Origin: Streptosporangiaceae bacterium
Lineage (GTDB): Bacteria; Actinomycetota; Actinomycetes; Streptosporangiales; Streptosporangiaceae
DNA length: 64,000 bases
Reading direction: 5' to 3'
NCBI GenBank assembly: GCA_025964695.1
Contig: JAOPYK010000250.1
Coordinates: 1 to 64,000, forward strand
In this document: piece by piece, positions 34,556 to 45,171 of the stretch
Layout of the letters: every line of letters starts with the position of its first letter
Position numbering within the stretch: the first letter of the stretch is position 1
Made by a program: the position numbers and the translations under genes
Notes under the pieces: model-generated
The model's database searches: none
What the model was told of the DNA's origin: nothing
What the model saw: only the letters and a program-made list of their open reading frames with translations

Positions 34556-35643
34556 TGCTGGGCCGCCCGGCCGCGGACGACGTCGAAGACCATGCGGGCG
34601 AGCGTGACGTCGGCGTCGCGGCGGCCCAGCCGCCCGGCGGCCTCGGACATCGCGGCGACGCGGTCCGCGTCGGACAGGATGGGGATCAGGTTGCCGATGA
34701 TCCACTCCGGGGTGAGCTCGGCGTCCTCGACCAGCAGGCCGCCCCCGCCGGCCACGATCGGCTCGGCGTTGAGCCGCTGCTCACCGTTGCCGTGCGGCAG
34801 CGGCACGTACGCGGCGGGCAGCGCCACGGCGGCCAGCTCCGCGCAGGTCATGGCGCCGGAGCGGCACATCGCCACGTCCGCGGCGGCGTAGGCCAGGTCC
34901 ATCCGGTCGCAGTAGGGGATGGTGACGTACTGCGGGCCGTCGGCGGGCTCCGGCTCCTCGGTGTTCTTGGGGCCCACGATGTGCAGCACCTGGATCCCCG
35001 CGGCCCGGAAGGCCGGGGCGGCGGCCACAGCGGCCCGGTTCAGCGAGCGGGCCCCCTGCGAGCCGCCGAAGACCAGCAGCGTGGGCAGATCCGGCAGCAG
35101 GCCGAAGTACGAGCGGGCCTTGTCGCCGGTGGCCAGGCGGTTCAGCGTCGAGATCTCCTGCCGCAGCGGGACACCGACGAACCGGGCGTGCGGCAGGGGG
35201 GTGTCCGGGTTGGACACCGCGACGTGCTCGGTGAACCGCGCGCCGAGCCGGTTGGCCAGCCCGGGCCGGGGGTTCGCCTCGTGGACGATGATCGGGATGT
35301 GCCGCCTACGGGCCGCGAGATACCCCGGGGTCGCCACGTACCCGCCGAAGCCGACCAGCACGTCGGCTCCCGTCTTGTCGAGCACGGCGGCGGCGGCGTT
35401 GATCGCGCCGCGCAGCCGGCCCGGCACCGTCAGCAGCCGGGGGGTCAACGTCCGCGGCAGCGGCACCGGGGGGATGAGCGCGAGCTCGTAGCCGCGGGCC
35501 GGCACCAGCCGGGTCTCCAGGCCACGCTCGGTGCCCAGGCAGGTCACCTGGACGCTCGGGTCCAGGCGGCGCAACGCGTCGGCGAGGGCGAGGGCGGGCT
35601 CGATGTGTCCAGCGGTCCCGCCGCCGGCCAGGACAACCCTCAT
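34552..35643 (-). CDS. murG: UDP-GlcNAc transferase MurG (lipid II synthesis)
   Basis: MurG transfers GlcNAc from UDP-GlcNAc to lipid I on the inner face of the membrane, giving lipid II. The 363-residue GT-B protein has [21 protein letters not shown] at the start, [32 protein letters not shown], and the C-terminal sugar-nucleotide region [39 protein letters not shown] 35643 is chosen on the GGGTAGH start; the nine upstream codons to 35670 are excluded. GAGAGAGG is the ribosome site. Confidence 0.97.
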   Translation of the reverse strand: MRVVLAGGGTAGHIEPALALADALRRLDPSVQVTCLGTERGLETRLVPARGYELALIPPVPLPRTLTPRLLTVPGRLRGAINAAAAVLDKTGADVLVGFGGYVATPGYLAARRRHIPIIVHEANPRPGLANRLGARFTEHVAVSNPDTPLPHARFVGVPLRQEISTLNRLATGDKARSYFGLLPDLPTLLVFGGSQGARSLNRAAVAAAPAFRAAGIQVLHIVGPKNTEEPEPADGPQYVTIPYCDRMDLAYAAADVAMCRSGAMTCAELAAVALPAAYVPLPHGNGEQRLNAEPIVAGGGGLLVEDAELTPEWIIGNLIPILSDADRVAAMSEAAGRLGRRDADVTLARMVFDVVRGRAAQQ

Positions 35644-35715
35644 GGGGCAACCTCTCTCAGTGACGTGCAATCGGGAAACTTCACCAGTTCTCCACGGCGG
35701 CGTACAACCACGTAT

Positions 35716-36999
35716 TTAACGCCTTGCCAGGCCAAGCCAGCTTAGGGCCCGCGTGATGGGTCCGGGACCCCGAGCGGCCAAGGCCTGCCGGGCTCCCGGT
35801 TCACGCTTGGCGAACGACAGCAGCATGCCCAGCGCGATCAAAGTCGGGATCAGGGCCGATCCTCCATAGGAGACCAGCGGCAGCGGGATGCCGGTGATGG
35901 GAAGCACCCGGATGACCGCCCCGATGTTCACCACCGCCTGCACCACGAGCCAGGCCGTGGCACCGGCCGCCGCCAGCCGCATGAAGGGATCCTTGACCCG
36001 CCGGGCGATCCGGAGACCCGCGTAGGCGAGCAGCCCGAACAGCCCCAGCACGAGGAGCGTACCGATCAAGCCCAGCTCTTCTCCGATGATCGCGAAGATG
36101 AAGTCGGTCTCGGCGTGCGGGAGGTACTGCCACTTGGCCTTGCCCTCGCCCAGCCCGGTGCCGAACCAGCCACCGGAGGCGACCGCGTACAGACCCTGGG
36201 TGCCCTGGTAGTTGGTGGTCAGCTTGTTACCGGAGGAGTCGAGGAATCCGGTCAGCCGCTGCAGCCGGTACGGCTCGACCATGATGAGGATCGCGACCAG
36301 CAGGCAGACCAGCCCGGCGATGCCCAGGAACAGCCGTCCGGGCGCACCGACCACCCACAGCAGGGCCAGGAAGATGGTGAGCAGCACCAAGGTGGTGCCC
36401 AGGTCGTTGCCCAGCATGACCAGCAGCACGACCAGCCCGGCCCCGGGCAGCAGCGGGATCAGCAGCTGCCGCCACTCGGTCAGCTGTCCCAGCTTCTCCT
36501 TGCGGGCGAGCAGGTCCGCGCCCCACAGGGTGAGGGCGAGCTTGGCCGGTTCGGACGGCTGCAGCTGGAAGAACCCACCGAAGCTGAGCCACCGGGTCGC
36601 CACGCCCGCGGTGGCGCCCATGCCGGGCACCAGCACCAGCACCAGCGCCAGGACCGACAGCAGCAGCAGCGGATAGGCCAGCACCCGGAACGCCCGCACC
36701 GGCAGGGCGGCCGCCAGCCACATCATCGGCAGCCCGATCCCGACCCAGATCGCCTGCTTGTGGAAGAGCGTGAACGCCGAGCCCGTCTTGGTCAGCTGCA
36801 CCACGCTGGAGGCCGACAGCACCATCGTGAGCCCCAGCGCGAGCAACAGCATGGAGCAGCCCAGCACCAGGTAGTACGAGGTCAGCGGCCGGTCGAGCAG
36901 GCCGACGACGGCGGCCGTCTGGGCCCGCAGCCCGGGCCGCCCCTCGCGCTCGCCGTCGGTCTCGCGGGTCTTGTCCGCGGGGACGTCCGCGACGCTCAC
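35716..36999 (-). CDS. ftsW: septal peptidoglycan polymerase FtsW (SEDS family)
   Basis: FtsW is the SEDS glycosyltransferase that polymerises lipid II at the septum together with FtsI. The 427-residue protein has about ten helices after a 35-residue hydrophilic N-terminus. Visible SEDS motifs are LGLTMVLSASSV near the first helices, the GVATRWLSFGGFFQLQPSEPAKLAL segment, GNDLGTTLVLL and ETDFIFAIIGEELGLIG, with the C-terminal GIPLPLVSYGGSALI. The start is GTG at 36999 with GGAG upstream. Downstream murG follows after 72 bp. Confidence 0.96.
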   Translation of the reverse strand: MSVADVPADKTRETDGEREGRPGLRAQTAAVVGLLDRPLTSYYLVLGCSMLLLALGLTMVLSASSVVQLTKTGSAFTLFHKQAIWVGIGLPMMWLAAALPVRAFRVLAYPLLLLSVLALVLVLVPGMGATAGVATRWLSFGGFFQLQPSEPAKLALTLWGADLLARKEKLGQLTEWRQLLIPLLPGAGLVVLLVMLGNDLGTTLVLLTIFLALLWVVGAPGRLFLGIAGLVCLLVAILIMVEPYRLQRLTGFLDSSGNKLTTNYQGTQGLYAVASGGWFGTGLGEGKAKWQYLPHAETDFIFAIIGEELGLIGTLLVLGLFGLLAYAGLRIARRVKDPFMRLAAAGATAWLVVQAVVNIGAVIRVLPITGIPLPLVSYGGSALIPTLIALGMLLSFAKREPGARQALAARGPGPITRALSWLGLARR

Positions 37000-37062
37000 C
37001 GCGGGCGCTCCGCTCGCGGGAGTCCCAGTCCCTGGACGGTCATGCTCATGGATCCCCGCCCG

Positions 37063-38451
37063 CTAACGGGACTCGGCCAGCCGCCGAACCGCCGCGGCGA
37101 ACGCGTCACCGCGCGCGCCGTAGCTCGTGAACATGTCGAACGAGGCTCCCGCAGGGGCGAGGAGCACGGTGTCACCCGGCCGGGCCATTCCGGCGGCTTC
37201 GATCACGACGCTGTCCATCGCCCCAGTGTCGAGGTCGGGTACGTCCACCACTGGGACATTCGGTGCGTGTCGCGCGAGTGCCGCCGCTATTTGGGCCCGG
37301 TCGGTCCCGATCAGCACCGCGCCGCGCAGCCGCGGCGAGCACGAACGGACGAGATCCTCGACGTCGGCCCCCTTGAGCAGACCGCCCGCGATCCAGACGA
37401 CCGAGGTGTAGGCGGACAGTGAGGCGGCGGCCGCGTGCGGGTTGGTCGCCTTGGAGTCGTCGATGTAGCCCACTTCGCCCACGGTGGCGACGAGGGCGAT
37501 GCGGTGCGGATCGGGCCGGAACGCCCGCAGTCCCTCCCGTACCGCCTCGGGCGGCACCCCGTAGGCACGGGCCAGGGCCGCGGCCGCCAGCGCGTTGGCG
37601 ACGTTGTGCGGCGCGAACGGGCGTACGTCGTCGATCCCGGCGAGCTCGGTGGCCTCGCGTACCGGGTCCGCGACGAAGGCGCGGTCGACGAGCAGGTGCT
37701 CGACCACGCCCAGCCGGCCCGGCGCCGGGATCCCGAGCGTGAATCCCACCACCCGGTCGGCGTGCTCGGCGAGCCGCGGCGGCCATGCGTCGTCGGCGTT
37801 CACCACGGCGATGGTGCCGGGGCCGAAGATCTTGCCCTTGTCCGCGGCGTAGGCCTCCAGCGAGCCGTGCCAGTCGATGTGGTCGGGCGCCACGTTGAGG
37901 ATGGCGGCGGCGTGCGGCGCGAGTGTGCTGGACCAGTGCAGCTGATAGCTGGACAGCTCCACGGCGAGCACGTCGTAGTCCCCGAGGACCGCCTCGACGA
38001 TCGGGGTGCCGACGTTGCCGACGGCCACCGACTTCAGCCCGGCCGCGGCGAGGATCTGGGCGAGCATCCGGACCACGGTCGTCTTGCCGTTGGTGCCGGT
38101 CACGGCCAGCCAGGGAGCGCCGCCCCGGAGCCGCCAGGCCAGCTCGACCTCGCCGAGGATCTCCACCCCCGCCGCCTGGGCGGCGGTGAGGAGCGGGGCG
38201 TCGGGCCGCCAGCCGGGGGAGGTGATGACCGTCTCGGTACCGGCGGGCAACGTCTCGCCGTCGCCCAGGCGCACGGTCACGCCCAGCGCCTCGAGCGGCC
38301 CGGCGTGCTCACGCTGGGCCTGGCCGTCACGCGCGTCCACGATGGTGACGTGCGCGCCTCGCCCGGCGAGCACGGCGGCGGCGGCCCGCCCCGAGACCCC
38401 CAGCCCCGCCACGCAGACGGACCGGCCGGCGAAGTCCGAGCCCGCACTCAT
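37063..38451 (-). CDS. murD: UDP-MurNAc-L-alanine--D-glutamate ligase MurD
   Basis: MurD adds D-glutamate to UDP-MurNAc-L-Ala using ATP. The 462-residue protein shows the N-terminal nucleotide-binding [17 protein letters not shown], the P-loop [15 protein letters not shown], the [17 protein letters not shown] motif, and the C-terminal [17 protein letters not shown]. The ATG at 38451 overlaps the mraY stop as ATGA. It is one of the overlapping group murE-murF-mraY-murD. Confidence 0.96.
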   Translation of the reverse strand: MSAGSDFAGRSVCVAGLGVSGRAAAAVLAGRGAHVTIVDARDGQAQREHAGPLEALGVTVRLGDGETLPAGTETVITSPGWRPDAPLLTAAQAAGVEILGEVELAWRLRGGAPWLAVTGTNGKTTVVRMLAQILAAAGLKSVAVGNVGTPIVEAVLGDYDVLAVELSSYQLHWSSTLAPHAAAILNVAPDHIDWHGSLEAYAADKGKIFGPGTIAVVNADDAWPPRLAEHADRVVGFTLGIPAPGRLGVVEHLLVDRAFVADPVREATELAGIDDVRPFAPHNVANALAAAALARAYGVPPEAVREGLRAFRPDPHRIALVATVGEVGYIDDSKATNPHAAAASLSAYTSVVWIAGGLLKGADVEDLVRSCSPRLRGAVLIGTDRAQIAAALARHAPNVPVVDVPDLDTGAMDSVVIEAAGMARPGDTVLLAPAGASFDMFTSYGARGDAFAAAVRRLAESR

Positions 38452-39506
38452 CCCTTGGGAGTCCACTCGAGATAGAACAGGCCCAGCCCGATGGCGACGA
38501 ACAGTCCCTCGAGCAGCCAGAAGCGCACCACGATGGTGGTCTCGGCCCAGCCCGACAGCTCGAAGTGATGCTGAAGCGGGGCCATCTTGAAGACCCGTTT
38601 CTTGGTGGCCTTGAAGAACCCCACCTGGATGATCACCGACAGGGTGATGATGACGACCAGCCCGGCCAGGATGCCCAGCAGGAACTGGGTACGGGTGGTG
38701 ATGGCCAGGCCGACCAGGGCCCCGCCGAGGGCGAGTGAGCCGGTGTCGCCCATGAAGATCTTGGCGGGAGGCGCGTTCCACCACAGGAAGCCGAAGCAGG
38801 CGCCGAGGACCGCGGCGGCCACGACCGCCAGGTCCAGCGGATCCCGCACCGGGTAGCAGTGCGGTGCGAGGGCGGCGGCGCAGCTCTGCCGGAACTGCCA
38901 GTTGCCGATGATCACGTAGGCGGCCAGGACCATGCCGGCCGCGCCGCTGGCCAGGCCGTCGAGCCCGTCGGTCAGGTTGACGCCGTTGGAGGTCCCCTGG
39001 ATGAGGACCAGCGCCCAGACGACGAAGAGATAGGGGCCGATCGTGGGCCCGAAGTCCCGCAGGAACGACAGCTGGGGGGAGGCGGGGGTGATCTGCAGGG
39101 TGTTCGGGAAGTGCAGGCAGGACACGGCGAAGATGACACCGATGATCACGATGCCGATGGCCTTGGCGCTGCTGCGCAGGCCGAGGCTGCGCTGCTTGAA
39201 GACCTTGATGTAGTCGTCGACGAAGCCCACCACGCCCAGGCCCGTCATCAGGAACAGCACCAGCGCGCCCGAGACCGTGGGCGGCGTGCCCGTCACCAGG
39301 TGGGCGGCGCCGTAGCCGATCAGCGCCGCCACGACGAGCACCGTGCCGCCCATCGTCGGGGTGCCCCGTTTGTTCAGGTGGGCCTCGGGGCCCTCCTCAC
39401 GGATCATCTGGCCGTAGCCGAGACGGACCACGAGCCGGATCCACAGCGGGGTGCCGACCAGTCCGATGATCAGGGCCAGCGCCGAGGCGACGAGGATGCT
39501 CCTCAC
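38448..39506 (-). CDS. mraY: phospho-MurNAc-pentapeptide transferase MraY
   Basis: MraY transfers phospho-MurNAc-pentapeptide to undecaprenyl phosphate to make lipid I. The 352-residue protein has ten helices and the family motifs [37 protein letters not shown] with the catalytic DD pair, [40 protein letters not shown] and the C-terminal [17 protein letters not shown]. The GTG at 39506 overlaps the murF stop. Confidence 0.98.
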   Translation of the reverse strand: MRSILVASALALIIGLVGTPLWIRLVVRLGYGQMIREEGPEAHLNKRGTPTMGGTVLVVAALIGYGAAHLVTGTPPTVSGALVLFLMTGLGVVGFVDDYIKVFKQRSLGLRSSAKAIGIVIIGVIFAVSCLHFPNTLQITPASPQLSFLRDFGPTIGPYLFVVWALVLIQGTSNGVNLTDGLDGLASGAAGMVLAAYVIIGNWQFRQSCAAALAPHCYPVRDPLDLAVVAAAVLGACFGFLWWNAPPAKIFMGDTGSLALGGALVGLAITTRTQFLLGILAGLVVIITLSVIIQVGFFKATKKRVFKMAPLQHHFELSGWAETTIVVRFWLLEGLFVAIGLGLFYLEWTPKG

Positions 39507-40897
39507 GCGCCGTTACCGCCTTCCGAGAGCAGGGCCTGGGCGACGCGTTCGAGCCCCGCGACCCGGGAGCCCTTCACCAGCACGACGTCTCGCGGCCGAA
39601 GCCGTTCGCTCAGCGCGGCCATCGCCGCGCCGGCGTCATCCACCTGCACGCTTTCTCCCGTCCATGACCCCACCTGCCTGGCGCCGTCGAGCATCGGCGC
39701 CGCGGTGGCGCCGACCGCGATCAGTCCGGCGATACCGCTGCGCGCGACATGCTGCCCGATCTTCTCGTGTTCCGCCACAGAGGAGGCGCCCAACTCCGCC
39801 ATTCCCCCCAGAACCGCATAGGCCCGGCGTCCGCGGGCCATATGGCCGAGAGCGTCGAGTGCGGCGCGCATGGACTCCGGATTGGCGTTGTAGGCGTCGT
39901 TGACGACGGTGACGCCGTCGGCACGCTCACTGACCTCCATCCGCCAGCGGCTGACGGGTACGGCCTCCGACAGCGCGGCGGCGATGTCCGGCAGCGGCAT
40001 GCCGACCTCCCGGGCGACCGCGGCGGCGGCCAGCGCGTTGCTCACCGCGTGCGAGCCGTGCAGGCGCAGGGCGACCGGCGCGGTCCCCTCCGGGGTCACC
40101 AGCGAGAAACGGGCCCGGCCCTGGTCGTCCAGCCGCTCGTCCGTGGCACGGACCAGGGCGTCTGGCACCCGCCCGAAGGTGACGATCTTGGCGGCGGTAC
40201 GGGCGGCCATGGTGCGGACGAGGGGGTCGTCGGCGTTGAGGATCGCAGTGCCGTCCGCGGTCAGCGCCTCGACCAGCTCACCCTTGGCCTTGGCCACGAC
40301 CTCGCGGCTGCCGAACTCCCCGAGGTGGGCGGTGCCCACGTTGAGCACGACGCCGATCCGGGGTGGCGCGATCCGGGTGAGGTAGGCGATGTGGCCCAGG
40401 CCGCGCGCGCTCTTCTCCATCACCAGGTAACGGGTGTCCTCGTCGGCGCGGAGCACGGTGAGCGGATGGCCGATCTCGTTGTTGAACGAGCCCGCGGGCG
40501 CCACCGTCGGCCCCAGCCGCCCGACCACCTGGGCCACCAGGTCCTTGGTCGAGGTCTTGCCGGACGATCCGGTGATCCCGATCACGGTGGTCTTCGGCAG
40601 CCGGTCCGCGACCCCGCGGGCCAGCCGGCCCAGTGCCTGGACCGCCTCGTCCACGACGACCGTGGGAATCCCGTCCAGCGGCCGCTCCGCCAGCACCGCC
40701 ACGGCACCGGCCCGTACCGCCGCGGCGGCGAAGTCGTGCCCGTCTGCCCGCTCGCCGCGGACGGCCACGAACAGCGAGCCCGGCTCGGCCGCCCGGGAAT
40801 CGATGACCACCGGACCGGTCACCACCGTGTCCGGGGCCACCCCCTCGACGACGCCCCGCGTGATCTCCGCGATCGCCGCCAGTGAGAGTGAGATCAC
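39503..40897 (-). CDS. murF: UDP-MurNAc-tripeptide--D-alanyl-D-alanine ligase MurF
   Basis: MurF adds the D-Ala-D-Ala dipeptide to the UDP-MurNAc tripeptide. The 464-residue protein has an N-terminal MurE/MurF-type domain ([25 protein letters not shown]), the P-loop [26 protein letters not shown], and the C-terminal [18 protein letters not shown] characteristic of MurF. GTG 40897 overlaps the end of murE by GTGA. Confidence 0.96.
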   Translation of the reverse strand: MISLSLAAIAEITRGVVEGVAPDTVVTGPVVIDSRAAEPGSLFVAVRGERADGHDFAAAAVRAGAVAVLAERPLDGIPTVVVDEAVQALGRLARGVADRLPKTTVIGITGSSGKTSTKDLVAQVVGRLGPTVAPAGSFNNEIGHPLTVLRADEDTRYLVMEKSARGLGHIAYLTRIAPPRIGVVLNVGTAHLGEFGSREVVAKAKGELVEALTADGTAILNADDPLVRTMAARTAAKIVTFGRVPDALVRATDERLDDQGRARFSLVTPEGTAPVALRLHGSHAVSNALAAAAVAREVGMPLPDIAAALSEAVPVSRWRMEVSERADGVTVVNDAYNANPESMRAALDALGHMARGRRAYAVLGGMAELGASSVAEHEKIGQHVARSGIAGLIAVGATAAPMLDGARQVGSWTGESVQVDDAGAAMAALSERLRPRDVVLVKGSRVAGLERVAQALLSEGGNGA

Positions 40898-42441
40898 GCC
40901 CGCTCCCCGTCTCCTCTGCCCTCGTGGGGCCGCCGCCGGTCACGAAGTGCCTCCCGTACGACCTCGCGGTCGTCGAACGGAAACACCTCACCGGCGACGT
41001 ACTGCCCCAGTTCATGCCCCTTGCCGGCGACGACGACGACGTCGCCTCGCCGGGCCCGGCCGACCGCGATCCCGATCGCGGCGGCCCGGTCGGGCTCCAC
41101 CACGACGTGCGCGCGTCCGGCCTGCGGCACCTTCAGCCCGCCTTCGACCATAGCGCCGAGAATAGCGAGCGGATCTTCCGACCTCGGGTTGTCGTTGGTG
41201 AATACTGCCACGTCGGCCAGCCGCGCCGCCGCCTCCCCCATCAGCGGGCGCTTGCCCTTGTCCCGGTCACCGCCGCATCCCAGCACGACGATCAGGCGGC
41301 CCTCGGTGACCGGGCGTAGCGCGGTGAGCACGGCCTCGACCGCGCCGGGTTTGTGCGAGTAGTCGACGAGGGCGACGAAGTCCTGGCCCTCGTCGATCCG
41401 CTCCAGCCGGCCGGGCACCCCGGTCAGGGCGCCGACGCCGAGCGCCGCGGTGGACAGCGAGATCCCGGCCTCGACCAGCGCGACGATCGCGGCCAGGGCG
41501 TTGGCGACGTTGAACGGGCCGGCGAGCTGGACCGCCGCGTCGGTCTCGATACCTCCGGGCCCCACCACCCGGAACACGCTGCCGTCGGCTCCGAGCCGTA
41601 CGTCCTCGGCCCGCCAGTCCGCGTCCCGGTCCCCTCGGGCGGAGAACGTGGTCAGCGGGATCCGGGCCACCTCCAGCAGGTCCTGCCCGTAGCGGTCGTC
41701 GAGGTTGACCACCCCGACGCGCGCGTACTCCGGAGTGAACAGCCGGGCCTTGGCCGCGAAGTAGTCCTGCATCGTCGGGTGGTAGTCCAGGTGGTCCTGG
41801 GAGAGGTTGGTGAAGACGGCCACGTCATAGAAGGCCCCGCCCACCCGGCCCTGCTCCAAGGCGTGGCTGGAGACCTCCATGGCGGCGGCGCCGACGCCCT
41901 GCTCACGCATCATCGCGAAGATCGCGTGCAGATCGGTGGACTCCGGGGTGGTGAGCGCGCTCGCCAGCCGGGTGGCGCCGATCCTGGTCTCCACCGTGCC
42001 GATGACGCCCGTCCGCAGGCCCGCGGCCCGCAGCCCGGCCTCCAGCAGGTAGACGGTCGTGGTCTTGCCGCTGGTGCCGGTCACGCCGATCAGGGTGAGA
42101 TCGCCCGCGGGGTCGCCGTACGCCCAGGCCGCCACCCGGCCCAGCACGCCCCTGGGGTCCTCCACCACCAGGACGGGCAGTCCGCCGGCGACAGCGGGCT
42201 CGCGGCCGGCCTCGTCGGTGAGCACCGCGACGGCGCCCGCCTCGGCGGCCTGCCGGGCGAACGCGGCGCCGTGCATCCGGCTGCCGGGCAGGGCGGCGTA
42301 CAGATCGCCGGGCAGCACCGCCCGCGAGTCGTGGGTGACACCGGTCACCTGGACCTCGGCCCCCCACTCCGGCGGCAGGGGCAGGGCGAGCAACCGCACG
42401 AGCCCGGGCAGTGGCCGGGCCGGATTGATGGTCGGACGCAT
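40894..42441 (-). CDS. murE: UDP-MurNAc-dipeptide--meso-diaminopimelate ligase MurE
   Basis: MurE adds the third stem residue. The 515-residue protein has VTHDSRAVLPGDLYAALPGS, the ATP loop IGVTGTSGKTTTVYLLEAGL, TTPESTDLH, EVSSHALEQGRV, and CGGDRDKGKRPLMG. The motif DNPRSEDP indicates specificity for meso-diaminopimelate, as expected in this order. The start is set at ATG 42441 (MRPTINPARPLPG), which resembles relatives; ATG 42492 would add 17 residues, and neither has a strong ribosome site. Confidence 0.94.
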   Translation of the reverse strand: MRPTINPARPLPGLVRLLALPLPPEWGAEVQVTGVTHDSRAVLPGDLYAALPGSRMHGAAFARQAAEAGAVAVLTDEAGREPAVAGGLPVLVVEDPRGVLGRVAAWAYGDPAGDLTLIGVTGTSGKTTTVYLLEAGLRAAGLRTGVIGTVETRIGATRLASALTTPESTDLHAIFAMMREQGVGAAAMEVSSHALEQGRVGGAFYDVAVFTNLSQDHLDYHPTMQDYFAAKARLFTPEYARVGVVNLDDRYGQDLLEVARIPLTTFSARGDRDADWRAEDVRLGADGSVFRVVGPGGIETDAAVQLAGPFNVANALAAIVALVEAGISLSTAALGVGALTGVPGRLERIDEGQDFVALVDYSHKPGAVEAVLTALRPVTEGRLIVVLGCGGDRDKGKRPLMGEAAARLADVAVFTNDNPRSEDPLAILGAMVEGGLKVPQAGRAHVVVEPDRAAAIGIAVGRARRGDVVVVAGKGHELGQYVAGEVFPFDDREVVREALRDRRRPHEGRGDGERA

Positions 42442-42541
42442 GGAGGCTCTTTCGATGCGGAGCACGTGTGCTGGCTGAACGGTTGTCTTCATGGTCGGCC
42501 CGGCCGCCGTGCCCGCCCGGTCGTGAGGGTACTCGCCGGAC

Positions 42542-44569
42542 TCAGCGGGGGTGGATGTCGAGCGTGGGCGACCTGCTCCCGGTCGGGGGGATCCCCCGGG
42601 TCTGCAGGGCGAAGGACATGACGTCCTTGAACACCGGAGCCGCCACCGTGCCACCATAGTGGCCGCGCTGGGGATCCTGCAGCACGACCTGCACGACGAG
42701 CTGCGGATCATCGGCCGGTGCGAAGCCCGCGAAGGACGCGGTGTAGAGCCCGCCCGAGTAACGGCCGGTGCGCGGATCGACCTTCTCCGCCGTGCCGGTC
42801 TTGCCCGCCACCCGGTATCCCGGGATCTGCGCCTTCGGCGCGGTGCCCTCGTCGCTGGTCGCGCCTTCGAGCATGTCGCTGATCTGCTGGGCGGTCCGCT
42901 CAGTGATCACTCGCCGCTGCTGCGGCGCCGCCGCGGGGGTGAAGGTGCCGCGCTCGTCGGTCGTGCCGGCGATGATCGTGGGCGTGACCCGGACCCCCCT
43001 GTTGGCGATGGTCGCGTAGACGCTGGCCACCTGGAGCGCGTTGACGGTCACACCCTGGCCGTAGGCGATGGTGTAGCGCTGGGTCCCCGACCACTTGTCG
43101 GCCGGGGGCAGCTGGCCCATGGTCTCCCCGGGCAGCCCGACGCCGGTGGGCTGGCCGTACCCGAAATCGCGCATGAACTGGTAGAGCTGCTGCCCGGTGA
43201 TGTGCTCGCTCGCCTCGACCGTACCGACGTTGCTGGACTTGGCCAGCACCCCGCCGAAGGTCAGGCGCTCGGGGGGGTGCGAGTGGGAGTCACTGAGGAC
43301 GGCGTCGTACTTCTTGATGTGGTCCGGCACCGTGAACGGGGTCTGCGGGGTGATCCCGCCCTTCTCCAGGACCGCGGCGGCGGTGATGACCTTGTTGGTG
43401 CTGCCCGGCTCGAAGGCCTCCTGGACGACCCGGTTGCTCCAGTCCGCCGGCTTCGAGCTGGCGGGATGGTTCGGGTTGAAGGTGGGCGCGCTGGCCATGG
43501 CCAGGATCTGCCCGGTGCGCGGGTCCATGACGATCACGCTGCCGCTGGCCGCCTTGACCGCCTTCACCTGGGCGGCGATCGCCTTCTCCGCGTGGTACTG
43601 CAGGTCCTGCAGCAAGGTGAGCCGCAGGCCCCTGCCGGGGATCGGCTTGCGGGTCTGGTCCTCCCCCATCGGGATGTGCTGGCCGTCCCGGCTGGTCTCC
43701 ACCCGCTGCCAGCCCGGCCGGCCGCCGAGCAGCCGGTTCATGCCGCTCTCCAGGCCGGCTCCGCCGCTGCCGCTCTGGTTGACGAAGCCGACGACGTTCG
43801 CGGCGAGGCTGTCGCTGGGGTAGACCCGGCGGTACTCGCGGACGGAGCCGATCCCGGTGAACGACAGCGCCATCACCATCCGGGCCTGGTCCGGCGGGAT
43901 GTTGTGCGCGAGCACGACGTAGCGGGTATCCGGTTTGGCCGGGGTCAGCGACCTGAGGATCTGGGCCTGGTTGAGGCCGAGCATCGGCGCCAGGGTCTGC
44001 GCGATCTTGGCCCGCTGGTCGGGACGGACCATCACCGGGTCGGCGAAGATCGCCCGCGCCTCGACGGTCATGGCGATCTGCTTGCCCTGCGCGTCGGTGA
44101 TGTCACCGCGGACGGCGGGCAAGGTGATCTCGGTCAGCCGCTGCTTGATCGCCATCTTGGTGTAGACGGCGGACTCCATGCCCTGCAGCTGCATCAGCCG
44201 GCCGGCGAACAGCGACAGCACGAAGGCGATGAGGAGCAGCCCGATGTTGAGCCGCTTGAGGGGGTCCCTGCGGATCATGACCATCCGCGGCCGCGGGCGG
44301 CGGGGGGGCGGGCGGCCGGAGCCGCCCCGGCCGGTGGTTGCGGGCCGTGTGCCGTCCCGGGGCCGCAGCCGGTCGGCCGGCGGCGGGGTCTTCCTGGGTG
44401 TGCCCGCGCTCGGCGCGCGGGGGCTGCCTCCGGTCCCCTTGGCGGTGCCCGCGCCGGTCCCTCGGGAGGTGCCCCCCGCTCGGCGCGGCGTACCGCCGCC
44501 CTGCCCCCGGCCCGGCGGGCTGCCCCGCCGGCCCGGCGGCGGCATGGCAGGCCCCCGCCTGGTCGTCAC
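42542..44569 (-). CDS. ftsI: septal transpeptidase FtsI (PBP3, class B PBP)
   Basis: FtsI cross-links septal peptidoglycan in partnership with FtsW. The 675-residue protein has an exceptionally long Pro/Gly/Arg-rich cytoplasmic N-terminus (about 95 residues), a membrane helix (LNIGLLLIAFVLSLFAGRLM), the PBP dimer domain, and the transpeptidase domain with the active-site Ser-x-x-Lys in FEPGSTNKVIT, the SSN motif in AKSSNVGTVEAS, and AGKTGTAEK. The GTG at 44569 overlaps the ftsL stop. It is the third gene of the cluster after rsmH and ftsL. Confidence 0.96.
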   Translation of the reverse strand: MTTRRGPAMPPPGRRGSPPGRGQGGGTPRRAGGTSRGTGAGTAKGTGGSPRAPSAGTPRKTPPPADRLRPRDGTRPATTGRGGSGRPPPRRPRPRMVMIRRDPLKRLNIGLLLIAFVLSLFAGRLMQLQGMESAVYTKMAIKQRLTEITLPAVRGDITDAQGKQIAMTVEARAIFADPVMVRPDQRAKIAQTLAPMLGLNQAQILRSLTPAKPDTRYVVLAHNIPPDQARMVMALSFTGIGSVREYRRVYPSDSLAANVVGFVNQSGSGGAGLESGMNRLLGGRPGWQRVETSRDGQHIPMGEDQTRKPIPGRGLRLTLLQDLQYHAEKAIAAQVKAVKAASGSVIVMDPRTGQILAMASAPTFNPNHPASSKPADWSNRVVQEAFEPGSTNKVITAAAVLEKGGITPQTPFTVPDHIKKYDAVLSDSHSHPPERLTFGGVLAKSSNVGTVEASEHITGQQLYQFMRDFGYGQPTGVGLPGETMGQLPPADKWSGTQRYTIAYGQGVTVNALQVASVYATIANRGVRVTPTIIAGTTDERGTFTPAAAPQQRRVITERTAQQISDMLEGATSDEGTAPKAQIPGYRVAGKTGTAEKVDPRTGRYSGGLYTASFAGFAPADDPQLVVQVVLQDPQRGHYGGTVAAPVFKDVMSFALQTRGIPPTGSRSPTLDIHPR

Positions 44570-45171
44570 CGGGTCCCGCCCTGGGCCGGTACCGCCGATC
44601 CGCCTCCCCAGCCGGGGATGCCGTCACCGGGAACCACGGCACCCGGAACCCCGACCACTCCCGCGGCGCCCGCCGCGGCCGCGGCGGCGTGCGGCACCGG
44701 ACGCAGGGTGTCGCCCGCGACCCGGCCGGTTCTGGCGTCGACGAACGCGGGCCGGACCGGCTGGATCATGCCCAGTGCCTTCGCCTTCTGGGCGAGCCGC
44801 TCGGGCGCCTCCTCCCGGGCGATCTGCTCCTGCAGTGCCTGCCGCTGCTGGGTGAGCAGATTGTTGCTCTGCTGCAGCTCGGTGAGCGTGAACGCGTCCT
44901 GGGCCAGCACCGTGTTGAGCAGCAGCAGGCTGACCAGCGCGCCGCCGAGCAGCGCCACCACCAGCAGCACGAAGGGCGCCCGCGGTGGTACCCCCGGGCG
45001 TGCGGCCGGCGCCGGGGCGCGCGCCGCCCCGGTATCGGCCGCACGCCGGATGTCTGCGGGCGAGGTCTCCGTGGCCGGCCGCGGCGGAGCCTTGGGCCCG
45101 GTCCTGCCGGGCCTCTTGGCGGGCCTGTCGGTGGGCGCGGCCTTCGTCGGGCGCGTGGTCGTGGTGCTCAT
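44566..45171 (-). CDS. ftsL: FtsL-like cell division protein
   Basis: This 201-residue bitopic protein fits the position and layout of actinobacterial FtsL: a charged Pro/Ala-rich cytoplasmic N-terminus of about 65 residues, one helix ([19 protein letters not shown]), and a periplasmic leucine-zipper-like coiled coil ([22 protein letters not shown]) followed by [13 protein letters not shown], a typical DivIC/FtsL ending. About 50 extra Ala/Gly/Pro residues follow. The ATG start overlaps the rsmH stop by ATGA and its stop overlaps ftsI. Assignment rests on context and topology. Confidence 0.85.
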   Translation of the reverse strand: MSTTTTRPTKAAPTDRPAKRPGRTGPKAPPRPATETSPADIRRAADTGAARAPAPAARPGVPPRAPFVLLVVALLGGALVSLLLLNTVLAQDAFTLTELQQSNNLLTQQRQALQEQIAREEAPERLAQKAKALGMIQPVRPAFVDARTGRVAGDTLRPVPHAAAAAAGAAGVVGVPGAVVPGDGIPGWGGGSAVPAQGGTR

